A DNA stretch of 64,000 bases from Carallia brachiata (taxonomy: Eukaryota > Streptophyta > Magnoliopsida > Malpighiales > Rhizophoraceae). The stretch lies in contig JADCRB010000016.1 of assembly GCA_021464245.1 (NCBI GenBank), positions 4,767,250 to 4,831,249 of the forward strand. The letters run 5' to 3'. This document shows positions 11,379-23,786 of the stretch, piece after piece (the first letter of the stretch is position 1; the number at the start of each line of letters is the position of its first letter). The translations under genes were made by a program, and so were the position numbers. Under the pieces are notes generated by a model, which did no database searches, was not told the origin of the DNA, and was given only the letters and a program-made list of their open reading frames with translations.

Positions 11379-11598
11379 GTGTCTTATTCAACCCTGCCCA
11401 TATGTAGCTGTTAAGCCTAACGGGCCTCTTTCAGACCAACTGCGACAATTACTAAATTTAAAACCAGTTGCGCGAGAACAGTGCAACCTAGTATAATTAA
11501 GAAAGACATTGCCCTCCCGCATAATCACTAAAATTTGAACCCAAATCACAAGTAGAGAAGACAGATTGAGTAGTGACTACACTACCACCTCAAGTTGT
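11379..11598 (-). mobile_element. SINE, family S copy 2
   Basis: On the minus strand a B-box-like GATTTGGGTTCAAATTTT is followed by GAGGGCAATGTC, a GCGCAACTGG core, AGTAATTGTCGCAG and the tail GGGCAGGGTTGAATAAGAC. This follows the layout of the copies at 10176, 25318 and 35066. It encodes no protein. Confidence 0.65.
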
Positions 11599-11700
11599 GT
11601 GCATATATTTATTTTGAGATTACCTCCATAAGCATTTTAACTATCTTTTTAGCTTACCAAACACACCATAAAAATAAATGTAGAGACATCAAGTTTAAAA

Positions 11701-12640
11701 AAGGGTTAAGTTTAGTTTTAGGTTTAGGTTACTAACTATAAAATCATCAAAATCAGGTTAGGAACTATGAAATTGGTATAAATTCTGGTTAAGGCCGTCA
11801 ATTTCCTGACGCCGTTAAATTATTTGGTTCAAATTGATTTTTCGTATGAATTCATTTTCTTCTGTTTTTTATTATTAAAAAAATATTTTAAAATAAATAA
11901 ATTTTTAATAGTATTTATTGTTATCTTAAATATAATTTTAATAATAAAAAAATAAATTTTAAATAATATTTACTATTACCTTAAACGTACTAATTATTAT
12001 TCTAAATCATATTTTTTTAAAACAATTACTTTTCTTAAAAAGCGTCATGACACTATTTAAACAGTAAAAATATTTTTTGTTTTTTTACTGTATGAACAGT
12101 GGCCAGCACAATGCAAATAATATTTCTTAAAAATAAACTGTGCCTGCACAATACTTTCCTGTCAACTTCGCGGCTCCCATTTCCATCCATAGAGTTTCTT
12201 CGTAAAAAGAAAATTATCACAACTTTTAAGAAAAGTAATTTTTTAAAAAAATATAATTTAAAGTAATATTTAATATGTTTGTAGTAATATTAAATATTAT
12301 TTAATATTTATTTTTTTGTTATTAAAATTACATTTATAGTAACAATAAATACTATTTAAGTTTATTTATTTATTTATTTTAAACATTTAATTTTAATAAT
12401 AAAAAAATAAAAAAAAATGAGTCCAAACTAAAAACTACAATCTGAACAAAATAACTAACGCTTTTAGCAGTCCAATCAGCAAAATTGACGACTCTGACTG
12501 GAATTTATACCAATTTCAAAGTTACTGTCCTGCATTTGTACTAGTTTCATAGTTATTAACTTAATTTGAACGATTTTATAATTAGCAACCCAAATCTGAT
12601 CAATTTCAAATTTATTAACCTAAAACTGAACTTAACCCTT
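11701..12640. mobile_element. 940-base foldback element
   Basis: The left end reads AAGGGTTAAGTTTAGTTTTAGG and the right end, inverted, reads AAGGGTTAAGTTCAGTTTTAGG. The match continues inwards for several hundred bases (TTGGTATAAATTC, TATTTACTATTACC and others), leaving a GC-richer spacer near 12060-12200. No protein is encoded and no target duplication was obvious. Long inverted arms suggest a non-autonomous DNA transposon. A transcript across it would fold into a long hairpin. Confidence 0.7.
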
Positions 12641-13118
12641 TAATTTTCAACCTAGAGAAAAGCCTCTCCACTCAAAGACAACTGCAAAAAAAAAAATCCT
12701 CAATAAGACAAATCGTGAATGTCTCCCGTAACATATTTCAATGGTTAATTTTTTTTTTTTTTCCTTAGAAGAGCTGCCTAAGGCTAATATTCAACAATGG
12801 AGATTTATTGTGTAACATACGGTCATTAGGTACTTTACCCGCACTATTAATTTTTTGCATTTTTTTTTTTTTGCAAGTAATTTTTTGCATCACTAGTATC
12901 ATTATCTTATATGAGCAATTAGTCATCAATTATGAATACTAACTATTGATCATACACTTTTTTTTTTTTGATCATAACTATTGATGCACTTCCAGTTAAA
13001 GAAAACACACATGGCCTAAATTTACCTGCTACATTGTAAAAGGCCTTCCTACTTTCTTAGTGGACACGAACTAATATTTTTGGATATTATTAGATAAAAA
13101 TTATGTGGTAAAAACTAA

Positions 13119-15190
13119 GAATGTGTTTGGTGTGATTTATATTTTTAAGTTTTTGTTTATTTTTCAGTTAAAAAACAAAAAATTCGTTTGAAAAAGATTA
13201 CACGTTTCTGTTTTTCTATTTTAAACATAAAGCACTTTTTTATTAAAAAAACAAGTTTTGCACTAAAAAAAAAAGCTTTTGTTTCTTTATTTTGCTTCTC
13301 TCTTAACACTCCGCCACTCTGACCGCTTCTTCTCTATCTTCTCATTTCTTTCTCTGTCTCTCTTCACATTTCCCCTTCCTCTGACCCTTTTACTCTCTCT
13401 GTTTCTCTTGTCATTTGTCCCAATTCACGCCTTTTTGCTGCATCTTCTCCCAAATCCCTAGCACGTCTTCCGCACTCCCCAATTCGACGTCCAACGACTT
13501 CTTTGACGTATTTTAGTGTCTTTTTCATCCAAATTCTTATCTCATCTCATCTGGCAACTCTGATTTCATTAAAGTCTTGGATCCCCTTGGTTTAAAGGTT
13601 TGATTCTTCTTCTTGTTAATTTCTTTTTGATTTCTTGTTATTTTTTTTTTAATTTCTATAATTTCTACTTAATTTCTAGTTATTTGTTTAAATATCTTAG
13701 TTACATTCCACTTTTTCTTTCTTTTTTTGGCTTAAATTTCTTTTAAGAGTACTAGTAGTCAGAGATTAGATGTGCATTTAGCCTTCCAATTAAAACTTTC
13801 AAAATTATTGTAGCAATTTTGATTTGTACTACTAGGCGAGCATTTTGATGGTTTTGGGTTGCAAGAAATATATATAGATACTTCAGTAGCTTCTTGATGA
13901 GTTCGTCCGTCTCTTTATTATATGCTGGTCTTTTTGTATGTCTATGATAATTATGGTTGCGGGTTATGGACTGTAAAACTCATGTGTCTTGAATGCTTAA
14001 TTTTGTGGTCTTATGTGAGCTCTTTGTTGATGTCGCAGGTCGGAGGTGTTTGGAGGGTTTTTGTGGTGGTAGTTTGTTGGCTTTTTTGGCATGTTTTTTG
14101 TGTAGTAAAAGGATTGATTGGTAGTAGGAGGGGTAACATTTGATAAGGTGGTAGAAGATATTGGCCTTTTATTCTTATTTTTGTTATGGCCTTATTTTTT
14201 ACAGGTGCTTCTCATTTTTATGATTGCCATGTAGCGTGTGGTGCAATTGGGGGAAGGGGATGAAGGTTGTTTTAGTTTGGGTCTTATGTCAATGTGACAA
14301 TTTACATGGATAAAAGGGTTTAGTTAATGTGTCATAGCTACTTGGAAAATTTTATGTTTTTATAAATTTAGGCATAAAGCTTACCCAAAGTTTCAAACAA
14401 GAGCTTTTTTGTAACTAATTTGATGGCCCCTCAAAAATTGGTGAGTGCAGAAATATAAAATGGTTCAAACATGATATTTGATTATAGACAGGAAACACCT
14501 TTTTATCTATGTTCATGGTCAATGGTCAATTATTGGCATTTTATTAGCACTTAATTGATTTTTTCTTGACATCAGACATTCCAAATGGATTGTGCTAAAA
14601 ATCTAGTACCACTATAGCCATCACATTTGACACATGACAACGTGTTTTTGCCAATGGAGAATGGGAAGAAGGAGCCAAGGATTTTCATGAAGTTTGCATA
14701 CTCTACATCTAAAATTTGAATTTTGCATCATTTATACCAATGCAGGAGGTGGACAGTCATCTTCATATAATTGATCAAATGGTTTCTCGTAAGTATAGTG
14801 CACAAACACAAAGTTTAGTGTTAGCGTGGTTTTGAGGGGAGTGGAGAGGGAGAGATCAATCGTGCTTGTCCTATTTATACATTAGGATTGTGTATTTAAA
14901 GGAAATTCTTGAGTGACAAACTTTTCAGGAGATAGTTGTACAATTTATGATTCTCGTCCCCTTTCCAAAGGGAATTTTTGTGTTTATCAGTTGATTGGTT
15001 TTTTTTTTTTTTTTGGGTGTTCTTCCAAAGAATGAGCAAAATAGAGTGGATAAGTATTTTTGTATGCATTGGTTGCTAGACCAATCTGAAGATGGATACA
15101 TGTATGAACATATTGATATGAATATTTTTTTTATTACTTTAATTCATTTTCTTTCCAATGTGTGACCTGATTATATTCCCCTAGTTAGAA
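13119..15190 (+). other. long 5' region of the Harbinger element
   Basis: Two kilobases precede the Myb-like gene. The first part is CT-rich, like a plant 5' leader. Later parts are T/G-rich with a poly(T) at 14998-15014. No conserved domain could be seen in any frame, so it may be promoter plus a leader intron. An unrelated insertion cannot be excluded. Confidence 0.4.
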
Positions 15191-15196
15191 TTATAT

Positions 15197-16217
15197 ATGG
15201 TTAAATCAAGTCAATCTATTCCTATGACTGAGGATGAGGTGCTTGAGGTTGAATCCAAGGATAGATGGCCAAAAGGAGCTGAAGACCTCTTTATTTCTTT
15301 GATAGAAGTTGAGTTTAAAAAAGGTAATAAAAAAACCACCACCTTTGTTCGGAATGCTTGGAAGACAATTCAAAATGAATTGAGTTAGAAAACTGGTAAG
15401 AGTTATTCTCATGTTCAGCTAAAGAACAAGTTCAACGCTCTTAGAACTCATTATAAAAATTTCAAGAAATCATCAGTCAAATAAGAGTGAGTTATTCCTT
15501 TCCTGCCAATACAATTTCAGCTTCTAATAACCAATTAGAAAAGTTTGCTTAGGTAAACATTGTATTGAATCAATTTGTTTTTATTTTTGCATTGTTATAT
15601 TCAAATATATATTAACCATGAATTATTATGTTGTTTTGTAGGAGATAAAAAATGCAAAACAATTTCAGAAGAAGGGTTGCAAGAATTATGAGAAGCTATG
15701 CATAATTTTTAGAGATACAGCAACAACTGCACAACATGCCTATGCTTCAACTCAGAGTCCCTCTAGCAATGAAAATGGGGAGAATAATGAGAATGAGAAG
15801 AAAGAGTTTGATGAGGTTGACAATGATACTGATGGTGTCCATCAAGATAAAAAGTCTAAAATAAAGACTAATTCAGGAACAAGAGGAAGAAAGGAATCTA
15901 ACTTACTTCAATCTATATTGGCTAATTGTTTGGCCCAAATGACAAAAAATTTGAAGAAAAGTAATGAGTTGCTTGAGAAAAGGTTGAATCCATCTTCACA
16001 AGATTCTACTAGTTGCAGTGGGCATGTGTTTGGGCCTACAAATCCCAGCGTGCATTCTATTGACGCTTGCATGGAGGCACTTGATCAGTTAAAAGGACTA
16101 GATGAGACAACATATTGGAAGGCAACCCAACTGTTCAAAGATGAAGCTAATAGAAATATTTTCTTGAAGATGCCAGATGCAAGGAAAAAAACATGGCTTT
16201 TAAATATGACAATGTAG
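15197..16217 (+). pseudogene. Harbinger ORF1: Myb/SANT-like DNA-binding protein
   Basis: PIF/Harbinger elements need a Myb/SANT-like partner that brings the transposase to DNA. The first part, from the Met at 15197, has the family pattern: W near the start (KDRWPKGAEDLF), a GNK(K)TT stretch, FVRNAWKTIQNEL, then YSHVQLKNKFNALRTHYKNFKK. A stop (TAG, 15386-15388) interrupts the domain. An intron-like gap at about 15485-15640 precedes an exon starting EIKNAKQFQKKG. That exon contains an acidic Asn/Glu-rich linker, a basic patch and the conserved C-terminal block around CMEALDQLKGLDETTYWKATQLF, ending at 16217. The early stop is the clear defect. Confidence 0.75.
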
Positions 16218-16559
16218 TTTATATTTGATAGTTTATAATTGTAGAACTTAATTTATGTGTGTTTGGAACCTACTGACTTTATTTGTTCTCATTATGACTC
16301 TTTATTGTTGATTATGTGTTATTAGTTGAATTTGTGATAGTAGATTAATACTTGGATATCTTTGCTCGTAATATGATCAAATCAATCAGTTGAAATGAAT
16401 TTACAAGACCATGACATAAAGAAACTATTGTCCGAATCTGATGATGAGATGGAATAAATTATACTAACAGCTCTTGTAGGGAGCTATTTCTCTAGCACAC
16501 AATTTCGACATTAACCAATACCATAAAGTATTTCCAAACTATCAAGTCATGAGTGGGTG

Positions 16560-17700
16560 GTCGAAACATTAAATGGCCATATAAATACTTGTGTTGATTT
16601 GTTTAAGATGAACAAAGCAACATTTCTTATTTTGTGTGAAGAATTGAGGGGGTAAAAACTGGTTGCATGACATCAAGTTTGTGAGTGTACAAGAACAATT
16701 AGCATTATTTCTATGTATTGTTGGCCAGAATGAGTGTCTACGAACTATTCGTAATCGGATGCAACACTCGATTGAAACTATCTCTAGACACTTCAAAAAG
16801 GTTTTAAAAGCACTATGTTCACTTGCCAAGTTTGTTATTTCTTCTCCAAATTTTGATGAAGTTCCATCGGAAAAAAAAAAAACAAACTAAAATATTTCTT
16901 TCTTTTAAGGTAACAGCTCATCTCTTGTAATAATTAGTTGCTTTCATTTGAATTTGTACTTTGAATAGTGAATTTTTTTTAATTGGTAATGAATTGTTTT
17001 GGTGCCAAGTTATTAGCAGGATTGTATTGGAGCAATAGATGGTACTCACATTTCTTCTAGTATTCTAGTTGCTGACCAAATCTGATATCATGGAAGGAAA
17101 ACTACAACCACTCAAAATATAATGTGTGCTTGTTTATTTAACATGCGATTTATATTTATTATGACGAGTTGAGAAGGCACAACAAATGATGTAAAGATAC
17201 TTATGGAAACTATTTCCAAACTAGAAGAATATCGTTTCCCCATACCTCTACACAAGAAGTATTATTTGATTGATTCTAAATATACTAACATGTTTGGATT
17301 CCTTACTCCTTATCGTGGTGAGTGTTATCATTTAAATGACTATAGGTAGGGGGAAAGACCAACTGGACAAGAGGAGCTATTCAATTACACGCATTCCTCG
17401 TTGTGTAATGTGATTGAAAGATACTTTGGAGTACTGAAAAGCAAGATTCTTAATCCTTTCACAGATGCCTTTATATCAGTTTAAAAAGTAAAAGCAAATT
17501 GTTCTTACTTGTTGTGTCATTTATAGTTTAATTAAAATGTATGGACAATTAGATGATTTCTTTTTGCAATATGATGATGAGAATGTTGAAGTTGAACATG
17601 TTAATGATGACCTACTTCAGAATCCTATGAAACAGTTAATATTGGTCGAAGGCAACTAGAACAAATGGGTCGTGTTCGAGATAAGATTGCACGATATTTA
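16560..17700 (+). pseudogene. Harbinger transposase (HARBI1-like DDE nuclease)
   Basis: This corresponds to the cut-and-paste nuclease. The N-terminal helical part is seen as VQEQLALFLCIVGQNE, followed by SIETISRHFKKVLKAL up to about 16850. After an apparent intron (about 16890-17015) come GAIDGTH-like (first Asp, near 17035), YYLIDSKYTNMFGFLTPYRG (second Asp, near 17270) and NVIERYFGVLKSKI (catalytic Glu, near 17415). All three catalytic positions can be read, but stops fall between them (for example at about 17170 and 17345) and the C-terminus is broken. The frame shifts needed are not all resolvable by eye. Confidence 0.78.
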
Positions 17701-18189
17701 TGGTAACGATATAATATTTGATGTATAGCTGTTATTTTTCATTGTAGATTCTCTTTGTTATGTGTACTTATTATTAAAAGTATGGATTTTTTTGAACAAT
17801 ATTTATAGTGTTTTAATTTTAATTTGACTCAAAATGTGATTTCTCTTACTCTTATTGTTAAGAATTCATAGGAATAACATTTCTTAAAAAATATATCCTT
17901 TTATAATAAATTTTTTTTGTTGAAATAAAATTATTATTACTGAAAAATTAAATATTGATAGTAATAAATACAAAAATTCAGCAAACAATAAAAACAAAAA
18001 AAATAAAAAATAAAAAACAGTAATAAAAAATTAACAGTGTCTCCAAATGTATCTTAAATAAGACAAACAATTTTTATCTAGCACTCTAATTTTTCTTTTC
18101 TACTTGCAGGAATTACAAAATTAATAACTAAAAATAAAAATTAGTAACAGAAATTAGCAAAAACAAGCAACAACAACAATCCTGAACAA

Positions 18190-18735
18190 ATGAATCAAAG
18201 AAACTTAATGGTATGTATAGTATTTGTTCATAAATCAAATATTATTTTCCAATAGCATTTGGCGATTTGACACTTCTCAAAACTTTGTTTTCTATGCTCC
18301 GATGCTAAGGGCTTTGGTGCGCTAAAGTGATAATATAAGCCTGCTGGATAGAACGAACTTGGCCAGGAGATATTCTCCGACGTTAGTAGTCTAACGTCCA
18401 AGTCAATCTATAGAGGACAGTAGTTGAGGGTTGGATAAGGCTTAAGGATATGGGAAGTGACTTACCTTACCCAAGTGTCAAATGTGCCTTGTATATTCCC
18501 TAGAGGAGCTTGTTGGGTGACTTTTAAGACTGATGCGACAGATGATTGGAAGTGCAATGTACAGTTCAATCTTATAGAGAGAACCAGCTCTTAAAATCAG
18601 CTTTGATAGGTTCGACAGTACACCAGTGAACCAAATTCGAATTCGATTTTTCAATTCGGTTAATTCATAGTTGACTGCAAGAAAAATGGTACAAAATTGC
18701 ACACTTGCCCAGCCTCAAACCCGCGTTTAGAGGAT
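18190..18735. other. GC-richer non-coding patch, possible LTR remnant
   Basis: Between the Harbinger element and the next MITE lies a block with a clearly different base mix, containing TCCGACGTTAGTAGTCTAACGTCCAAGTCAA and GACAGTACACCAGTGAACC-like words. Such text is common in decayed LTRs, but no partner copy or terminal repeat is visible in the window. The open frame on the minus strand has no recognisable domain. Confidence 0.25.
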
Positions 18736-18803
18736 GATAATTAAAGGGCATATACTACCAAGTCAATCCATCTAGTTATATATTTATTGGTACAATTCTA
18801 CAT

Positions 18804-19305
18804 AGAAATATCAATACTTTTAATTCTAAATTTTTATGATTTTTTTTTACGTCTGAATTCTAAATTTTTTTGACATTTCATTTGAATTCTAAACCTTTTG
18901 ATTTTTTATTAAATCAATTCTTCTGTTTACCAAAAGTGATCAATCTATTAAAAAATAATTTTAACTTTATAAAAAATTATTTAAAAAAGATTAAATATAT
19001 AAATTGAATGTCTTTTTTATCAAAAATATGCATGTTACCTATTTAATTCGTATATTTGTTGATTAAAAAAATATTTAATGTGCATATTTTGTTGATAAAA
19101 AAATATTTAATTCATATATTTAACCTTTTTTAAATAATTTTTATTAATTTAAACTCATTTATTAATTGATTGACCATTTTTTGTAATTTAAATGACTGAT
19201 ATAATATGAAATCAAAATATTTAAAATTCAAATGAAATGTTATAAAGGTTTAGAATTCAAATATTAAAAAACTTAAAAATTTAAAATTAAAAATATTGAT
19301 ATCTC
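18804..19305. mobile_element. Mutator-like foldback MITE, copy 1
   Basis: A 502-base palindromic element. The two arms are near-complete inverted repeats running from ATATCAATACTTTTAATTCT on the left to the inverse at AAAATATTGATAT on the right. It is flanked by a perfect nine-base target duplication, ATTCTACAT, at 18795-18803 and 19306-19314. Nine bases is the hallmark of Mutator-like elements. Closely related copies lie at 37874-38372 and 58418-58916. It has no coding capacity. Confidence 0.9.
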
Positions 19306-19314
19306 ATTCTACAT

Positions 19315-21669
19315 ATTCCATTATGAGTTCTTTGACATTTTATGGGCCTGCTTCATTCCCTTCAATTTTCTCAGCCACTCGTAACAAATCCTCCATCCTT
19401 TATCCATTATCAAGCCTTAATTCATACTTAATAAATAAATATTAAAATTGAAAGATGGGATAAAGTGTACCGAATATAAGTCTTGTTTTTTAAGTTATAA
19501 ACCATAAAATTAAATAAAATTATTATTCAATATAAGTAGTTACAATTTAAAGAAAACTGCTTAAAGTTGTATATTGCATTGATTTTAATCTATACCATTT
19601 TTTTATTAAAATATCATTTTAAGAAAAATAAATATATAGACTGCGTTTAAACAAAAAGTACAAATTAAAAAACAGGTTATACTTAATACATTATAATATT
19701 AATACATATTAATACAAAAACATAATAGGTCTATACAGCCAGATCCTTCCGTTTCCACCACAGAATCCAAAAAAAAAAGAAACTATATTATGTCTCATTG
19801 CGAGCACTTTTAGCCAAACTAAATTGGATTCAGATCAACATATTCCAGCACTAAGGATTTGTTTAAATTTATATATTGTACCACCTTTATTCTCTAGTAT
19901 TTTTTTCTTTATATTTTAACTTAAATATTTATTTTTTATAAAATAAGTCTTAAGTATTAGTTTTATTGGTTCAACTACTAGTTGAACTAGTTCAAATTTA
20001 AACCAATAATTTTTTTAATTTAATGGTCGATGGGTTCTAACAACCTTAAAGAGAAGTAGTAATCCTCAATTAGCTTAGGTTGTTCTAATCGAAGCCCCAT
20101 GGAAAAATTGAAGTCCTAGAGCTCAGGGACCGAGCCTAGGATTGGGCTTGGCTTGGTACTCGGGCTCTAATTCAATCATGAGCTAAGGATTCGAACTATT
20201 GATAGGGTTCAGGCCCTGGGTTTGTAGTGATTTGCTTCATCTTGCATTTTTGGGCTTGGGCTGATCCAGGGTGTGGTGGAGACAATTCCCTGTCAATCTA
20301 TTATCTCTCACCTTAGGTCTTAAATTAGGACAACTTTCTGTCACTTAAATTTTTATTAACTTAAAAAAAAAAAAAAAAGAGATATCAACTCTCAAATACT
20401 TCAACTACTAATTACTAGATTTTAGTTTTTTTTTTTACTCTATTAAAAGATCTATTAAATCATAAATTACATAATGATCACCTATCTCTTTTCTAGATTT
20501 AAACTCAAAATCTTTAAAAATGGAAGCATGACATTTGACCACTGGAGTGCAGTAGATTTTGGCCATATGCTTTCAATTGAAATAAGTTAATCTTAAGTCA
20601 CTCATGTTAACCTACTTTGCTACGAAGGTCCCTTTGTATTTTTTTTTTTTTTTGGCATTCAACACTTGACTGTCATCAGATTTCAATCTACCACAGCGTA
20701 ACATCTTAAATATCCTTTTAAATGATGAAATTGCCATCAAAAATAATATTTTCAATATGGAACCACTAGCCTAGTGGCACTAGGATTCTAACTTTGAACC
20801 AAAAGGTTTTTTAACCGAATGTCTCTATCACTCTGCTTGTTCTGCAAATATATATATATTTTTTTTTCACCATAGCTTGTTCTGCAAATATATGGCGCAA
20901 ATACTATTCACTCTGACAAAATATATGTAATAGTTTAATTAGAAAATTAATGATTCCATCCAAATGCTTTGGATCCAACCTTTTGTTGATTATTCTGTAA
21001 CATGTTTTTATTCCCGGATCGGTCGCATCCGAACAATCTCGTCACTTTTTCATTTTTTATTTTTTTTTATCTGTATTTATTTATTTTTGGTGAGAAGAGG
21101 TACAAAATTTGTATCATTGTCAACATGCACCAACTAAGCTTAGCTTTCCGACTCTTTCTTTATAGTGGATTTGGTAACAGTTGAGAACACGAGCTTATTA
21201 ATTATGAGGTCAGATTTATCATTCTCATGTTCGTGTAGGAGCTTCCCATATCCACTAAAAACGTCTCCTCACTACAACATGTAAGAAATTTTGCGTTTTT
21301 AATTTAAACTAATTGATTTGGTATCAATGGTTGTTGGGTGATATTTATTGAGTGGCCTCTGAACTAAAAGTTATAAGAAATAATCATAAAATAATTATAT
21401 AAATACACATAATTTTTAAATATTAAATTTATTTAATATTATTGTAAATCTATTTAATATTATCTTAAACTTTAATTTAAAATTTTTTCAAAAAAATTTT
21501 TTATTAAAAAAATTTTTTATAACTACTTTATAGTTATTTTTTTTGTATCTTCTAATTTTTCTCTATTAAGTTTGCGTTTTCCCATTTGAGTTCTGTTCTG
21601 GAATAAAAGAAAAACTCTATTAAGGATCATATATAAGCAAGAGGATGAACAAGATTTTCGTTTTGGCAA
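19315..21669. other. gene-free stretch downstream of the DUF506 gene
   Basis: AT-rich DNA with poly(T)/poly(A) runs (20363-20378, 20638-20654). A GC-richer patch at 20020-20280 has words such as GGGCTTGGCTTGGTACTCGGG that may come from an old retroelement. No gene can be supported. The last few hundred bases should include the 3' untranslated region of the minus-strand DUF506 gene. Confidence 0.45.
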
Positions 21670-22938
21670 TTAGACAACCTCAACCGGAGGAAAGTGAATA
21701 TTAGAGGACAAATCAAGCAAGTCCACCGTCAGCATGGACGCCTTTGGCTTTGGTACTCTGCCGGAATAGCCCATTGACAAGGGCGGCCGCTGAGCTGCAG
21801 TTCTCTCACATGTGCCCAGCCATTTTGCTTGCATGTATCTTTGCTTTCTCCATGGCCCCAAGTGCATTTTCTTTTCTTTCATGCACTTCTTGGCTCCCAA
21901 GCATATGGTCTTAATCACAGTGTTTAATCTTTCAGCTTTCCCCACGAATACTTCCGGCAACCGGCTTACCAGCCGGTTATATTCTTCGCTTGCTTTTGCC
22001 ATCTCGAATTCAGCCCGAAAATTTAATTCGATTATGATCCTTACCTCTCCTTTCTTAGGACTTGAATTGTCTACAACATCTAGAAAACTGTGCTCTCCTG
22101 CAAAATATATGACAAACAAAGGCTTGTAAGATTGAATATCGTATGCAACTGAGAAATCCCAAGTGCAAGTTGCAGGCAGTTGATCAAATTTCGAAGTACC
22201 ATTTTTGAGATTAATAACTAATTTATCAGATTGTGTCGAATTACCTGATGGGATATCTGGACAACTTCTCCATTTAGTCTTGCAAGAAGCACTATTATAG
22301 CCAGCGTTGGAAAGACGGGCGGACACTTCAGTCATCAAGCAATTCCGGCACCCGCCTGCCATTGATCTCCCACAGTTACAAATAGTTCCAGCCAGTTTCA
22401 TTTCCTTTACTGCTTCCTTGGTGATGTTTCTTATTCTTGATTCCAAGGAGCTTGTCCTACATAATGTAGCCTGCACACCATATAAATCCAGCACAAAACA
22501 ATAGAAAGATAATAGCTTAGTTTAGTCCTTTTCATTTATGCTATGCAGAAATTAAGTTGTATAATGGCAAGTTCGAATTCCAATGCGACCAATTAATTGA
22601 AAAAAAAAAAAAAAAGCACATGGGCATGCATGATAGAGATAGAAAATTATGGGATTTACTTGTAGAAGCTGACATTGTTGCTCCCAAAAGCCCTTATCCT
22701 CTTCAGCATTAGCATTGTTCTCTTTCTCTCCGTCTACTTCCAAGTCTAATGCCTCGCTTTCCTCAAAATCTTCACTGCTAGTGCTAGAGCTCGAGGGCGG
22801 CAACCCATCGCCATCCTCCAAAAACCCAAAAACCATATCGGATAAACTCGCCGGCGGCTGATCGTGAAACTGGTTCAAATTGCCATTGCGCAAAAAATCC
22901 TGTTGATTAATTGGGAATAGAATTTTGGCTCTAGGCAT
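21670..22938 (-). CDS. DUF506 (PDDEXK-like) family protein
   Basis: The protein is of unknown biochemical function. DUF506 proteins (PF04720) are plant-specific with a predicted nuclease-like fold, and one Arabidopsis member has been linked to root-hair growth. Exon 1 is 22938-22660 (93 codons) and exon 2 is 22470-21670; donor CAA/GTAAAT and acceptor GTGCAG/GCT join in phase 0 to give 359 residues. The N-terminal third is acidic and Ser-rich (near 48-65), with SLSDMVFGFLEDGD typical of the family. Then come the Cys cluster CNCGRSMAGGCRNC, SNAGYNSASCKTKW, FVIYFAGEHSFLDV and the signature LPEVFVGKAERLNTVIK with MHLGPWRKQRYMQAKWL. Length and order are normal and no defect is seen. The start fits because a TATA-like GATATAAG lies about 70 bases upstream. 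Confidence 0.93.
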
Positions 22939-23007
22939 GGTTATTCTTTCCTAAGAAAATGCAGTTTTTGATTTTGGTTGGTATTGAAGGGGAAAGACTC
23001 AACTCAA

Positions 23008-23016
23008 GCTTATATC
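23008..23016 (-). promoter_or_regulatory. TATA-like box of the DUF506 gene
   Basis: On the minus strand the sequence is GATATAAGC, about 70 bases before the start codon at 22938, so any leader would be short. Position and wording fit a plant TATA box. Transcription-start data would be needed to confirm it. Confidence 0.45.
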
Positions 23017-23566
23017 ACAAAAAAATATACCTAATATAAATTTGGACCGACGTGGGACCCATTAACACCAGCAGACAATGGCACAAGTTATGATTATTTT
23101 TAATTCCAACGTGGCATGCTATCATTGGGGGATGCAATCGGCTGGTTGTACGTTTTTTATACACATGGACCAGCCAGCGATGATCCACGTCAGGGAAGTC
23201 CAATAATTTTCCCAATTTTTATCTGGTCACCAAATATGGATATGGATATAGTCGAATAGTCATGCACTAAATTATTAATGTTTTTTCTTTCAGCATTATA
23301 TGCTTTAGCAGATCTTGTTCTGCTGTATGATTAATCAATTTATATTAGATTTACTAATTATGATATTCGTTCGCATTATAAAATTATAGTTTAAATTTGT
23401 AAGAGTGATTTGGTTCTTATTAGATTTAAAATATATATATTTTTAATAATTTAATGTCATGATTATACCAACTATATATTATATACCGTAAAACGGTACA
23501 ATCATTGTCAATTAGAATGTTATTTGTACTTTTTTTTCTAAATACCAATAAATTTATAATTTCTAA

Positions 23567-23786
23567 GACTCTGTTTGTCTTGTTAAAAAATGAATGAAAA
23601 AAATAAATAAAAAAATAATACAGTAATGATAATATTATAATTAATAAAAAATAATGATCGAAAAGAAAGTCGTGAGAAAGAAAATAAATAATAATTTATA
23701 AGAGAAAAAATAAAATAATTGTTTAGATTAATAAAAAATAAATAGAAAATATATATATATTTTTTAGAAAATTTTCGAACAGGGCG
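23567..23786. mobile_element. Tourist-like (PIF/Harbinger) MITE
   Basis: TAA at 23564-23566 and 23787-23789 flank ends GACTCTGTTTG and CGAACAGGGCG, which are imperfect inverted repeats. The 220-base AT-rich interior has runs like AGTAATGATAATATTATAATT. The same kind of interior, inverted, occurs in the NSF intron element at 62920-63174. It encodes nothing. It lies upstream of the DUF506 gene. Confidence 0.6.

Larger units (their letters stand above)
13119..18054 (+). mobile_element. PIF/Harbinger DNA transposon, decayed
   Basis: TAA at 13116-13118 and TAA at 18055-18057 flank imperfect inverted ends, GAATGTGTTTGG on the left and CCAAATGTATCT on the right. A three-base TWA target is typical of PIF/Harbinger. 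Inside are the two genes of this superfamily in the same direction: a Myb/SANT-like protein gene (15197-16217) and a HARBI1-type DDE transposase (16560-17700). Both contain stops, so the element is dead by itself. About 2 kb lies before the first gene and includes a CT-rich tract (13300-13460). Confidence 0.8.

Noticed and set aside
21812..22129. A 105-residue plus-strand frame
   Set aside because: It is the shadow of DUF506 exon 2 on the opposite strand.
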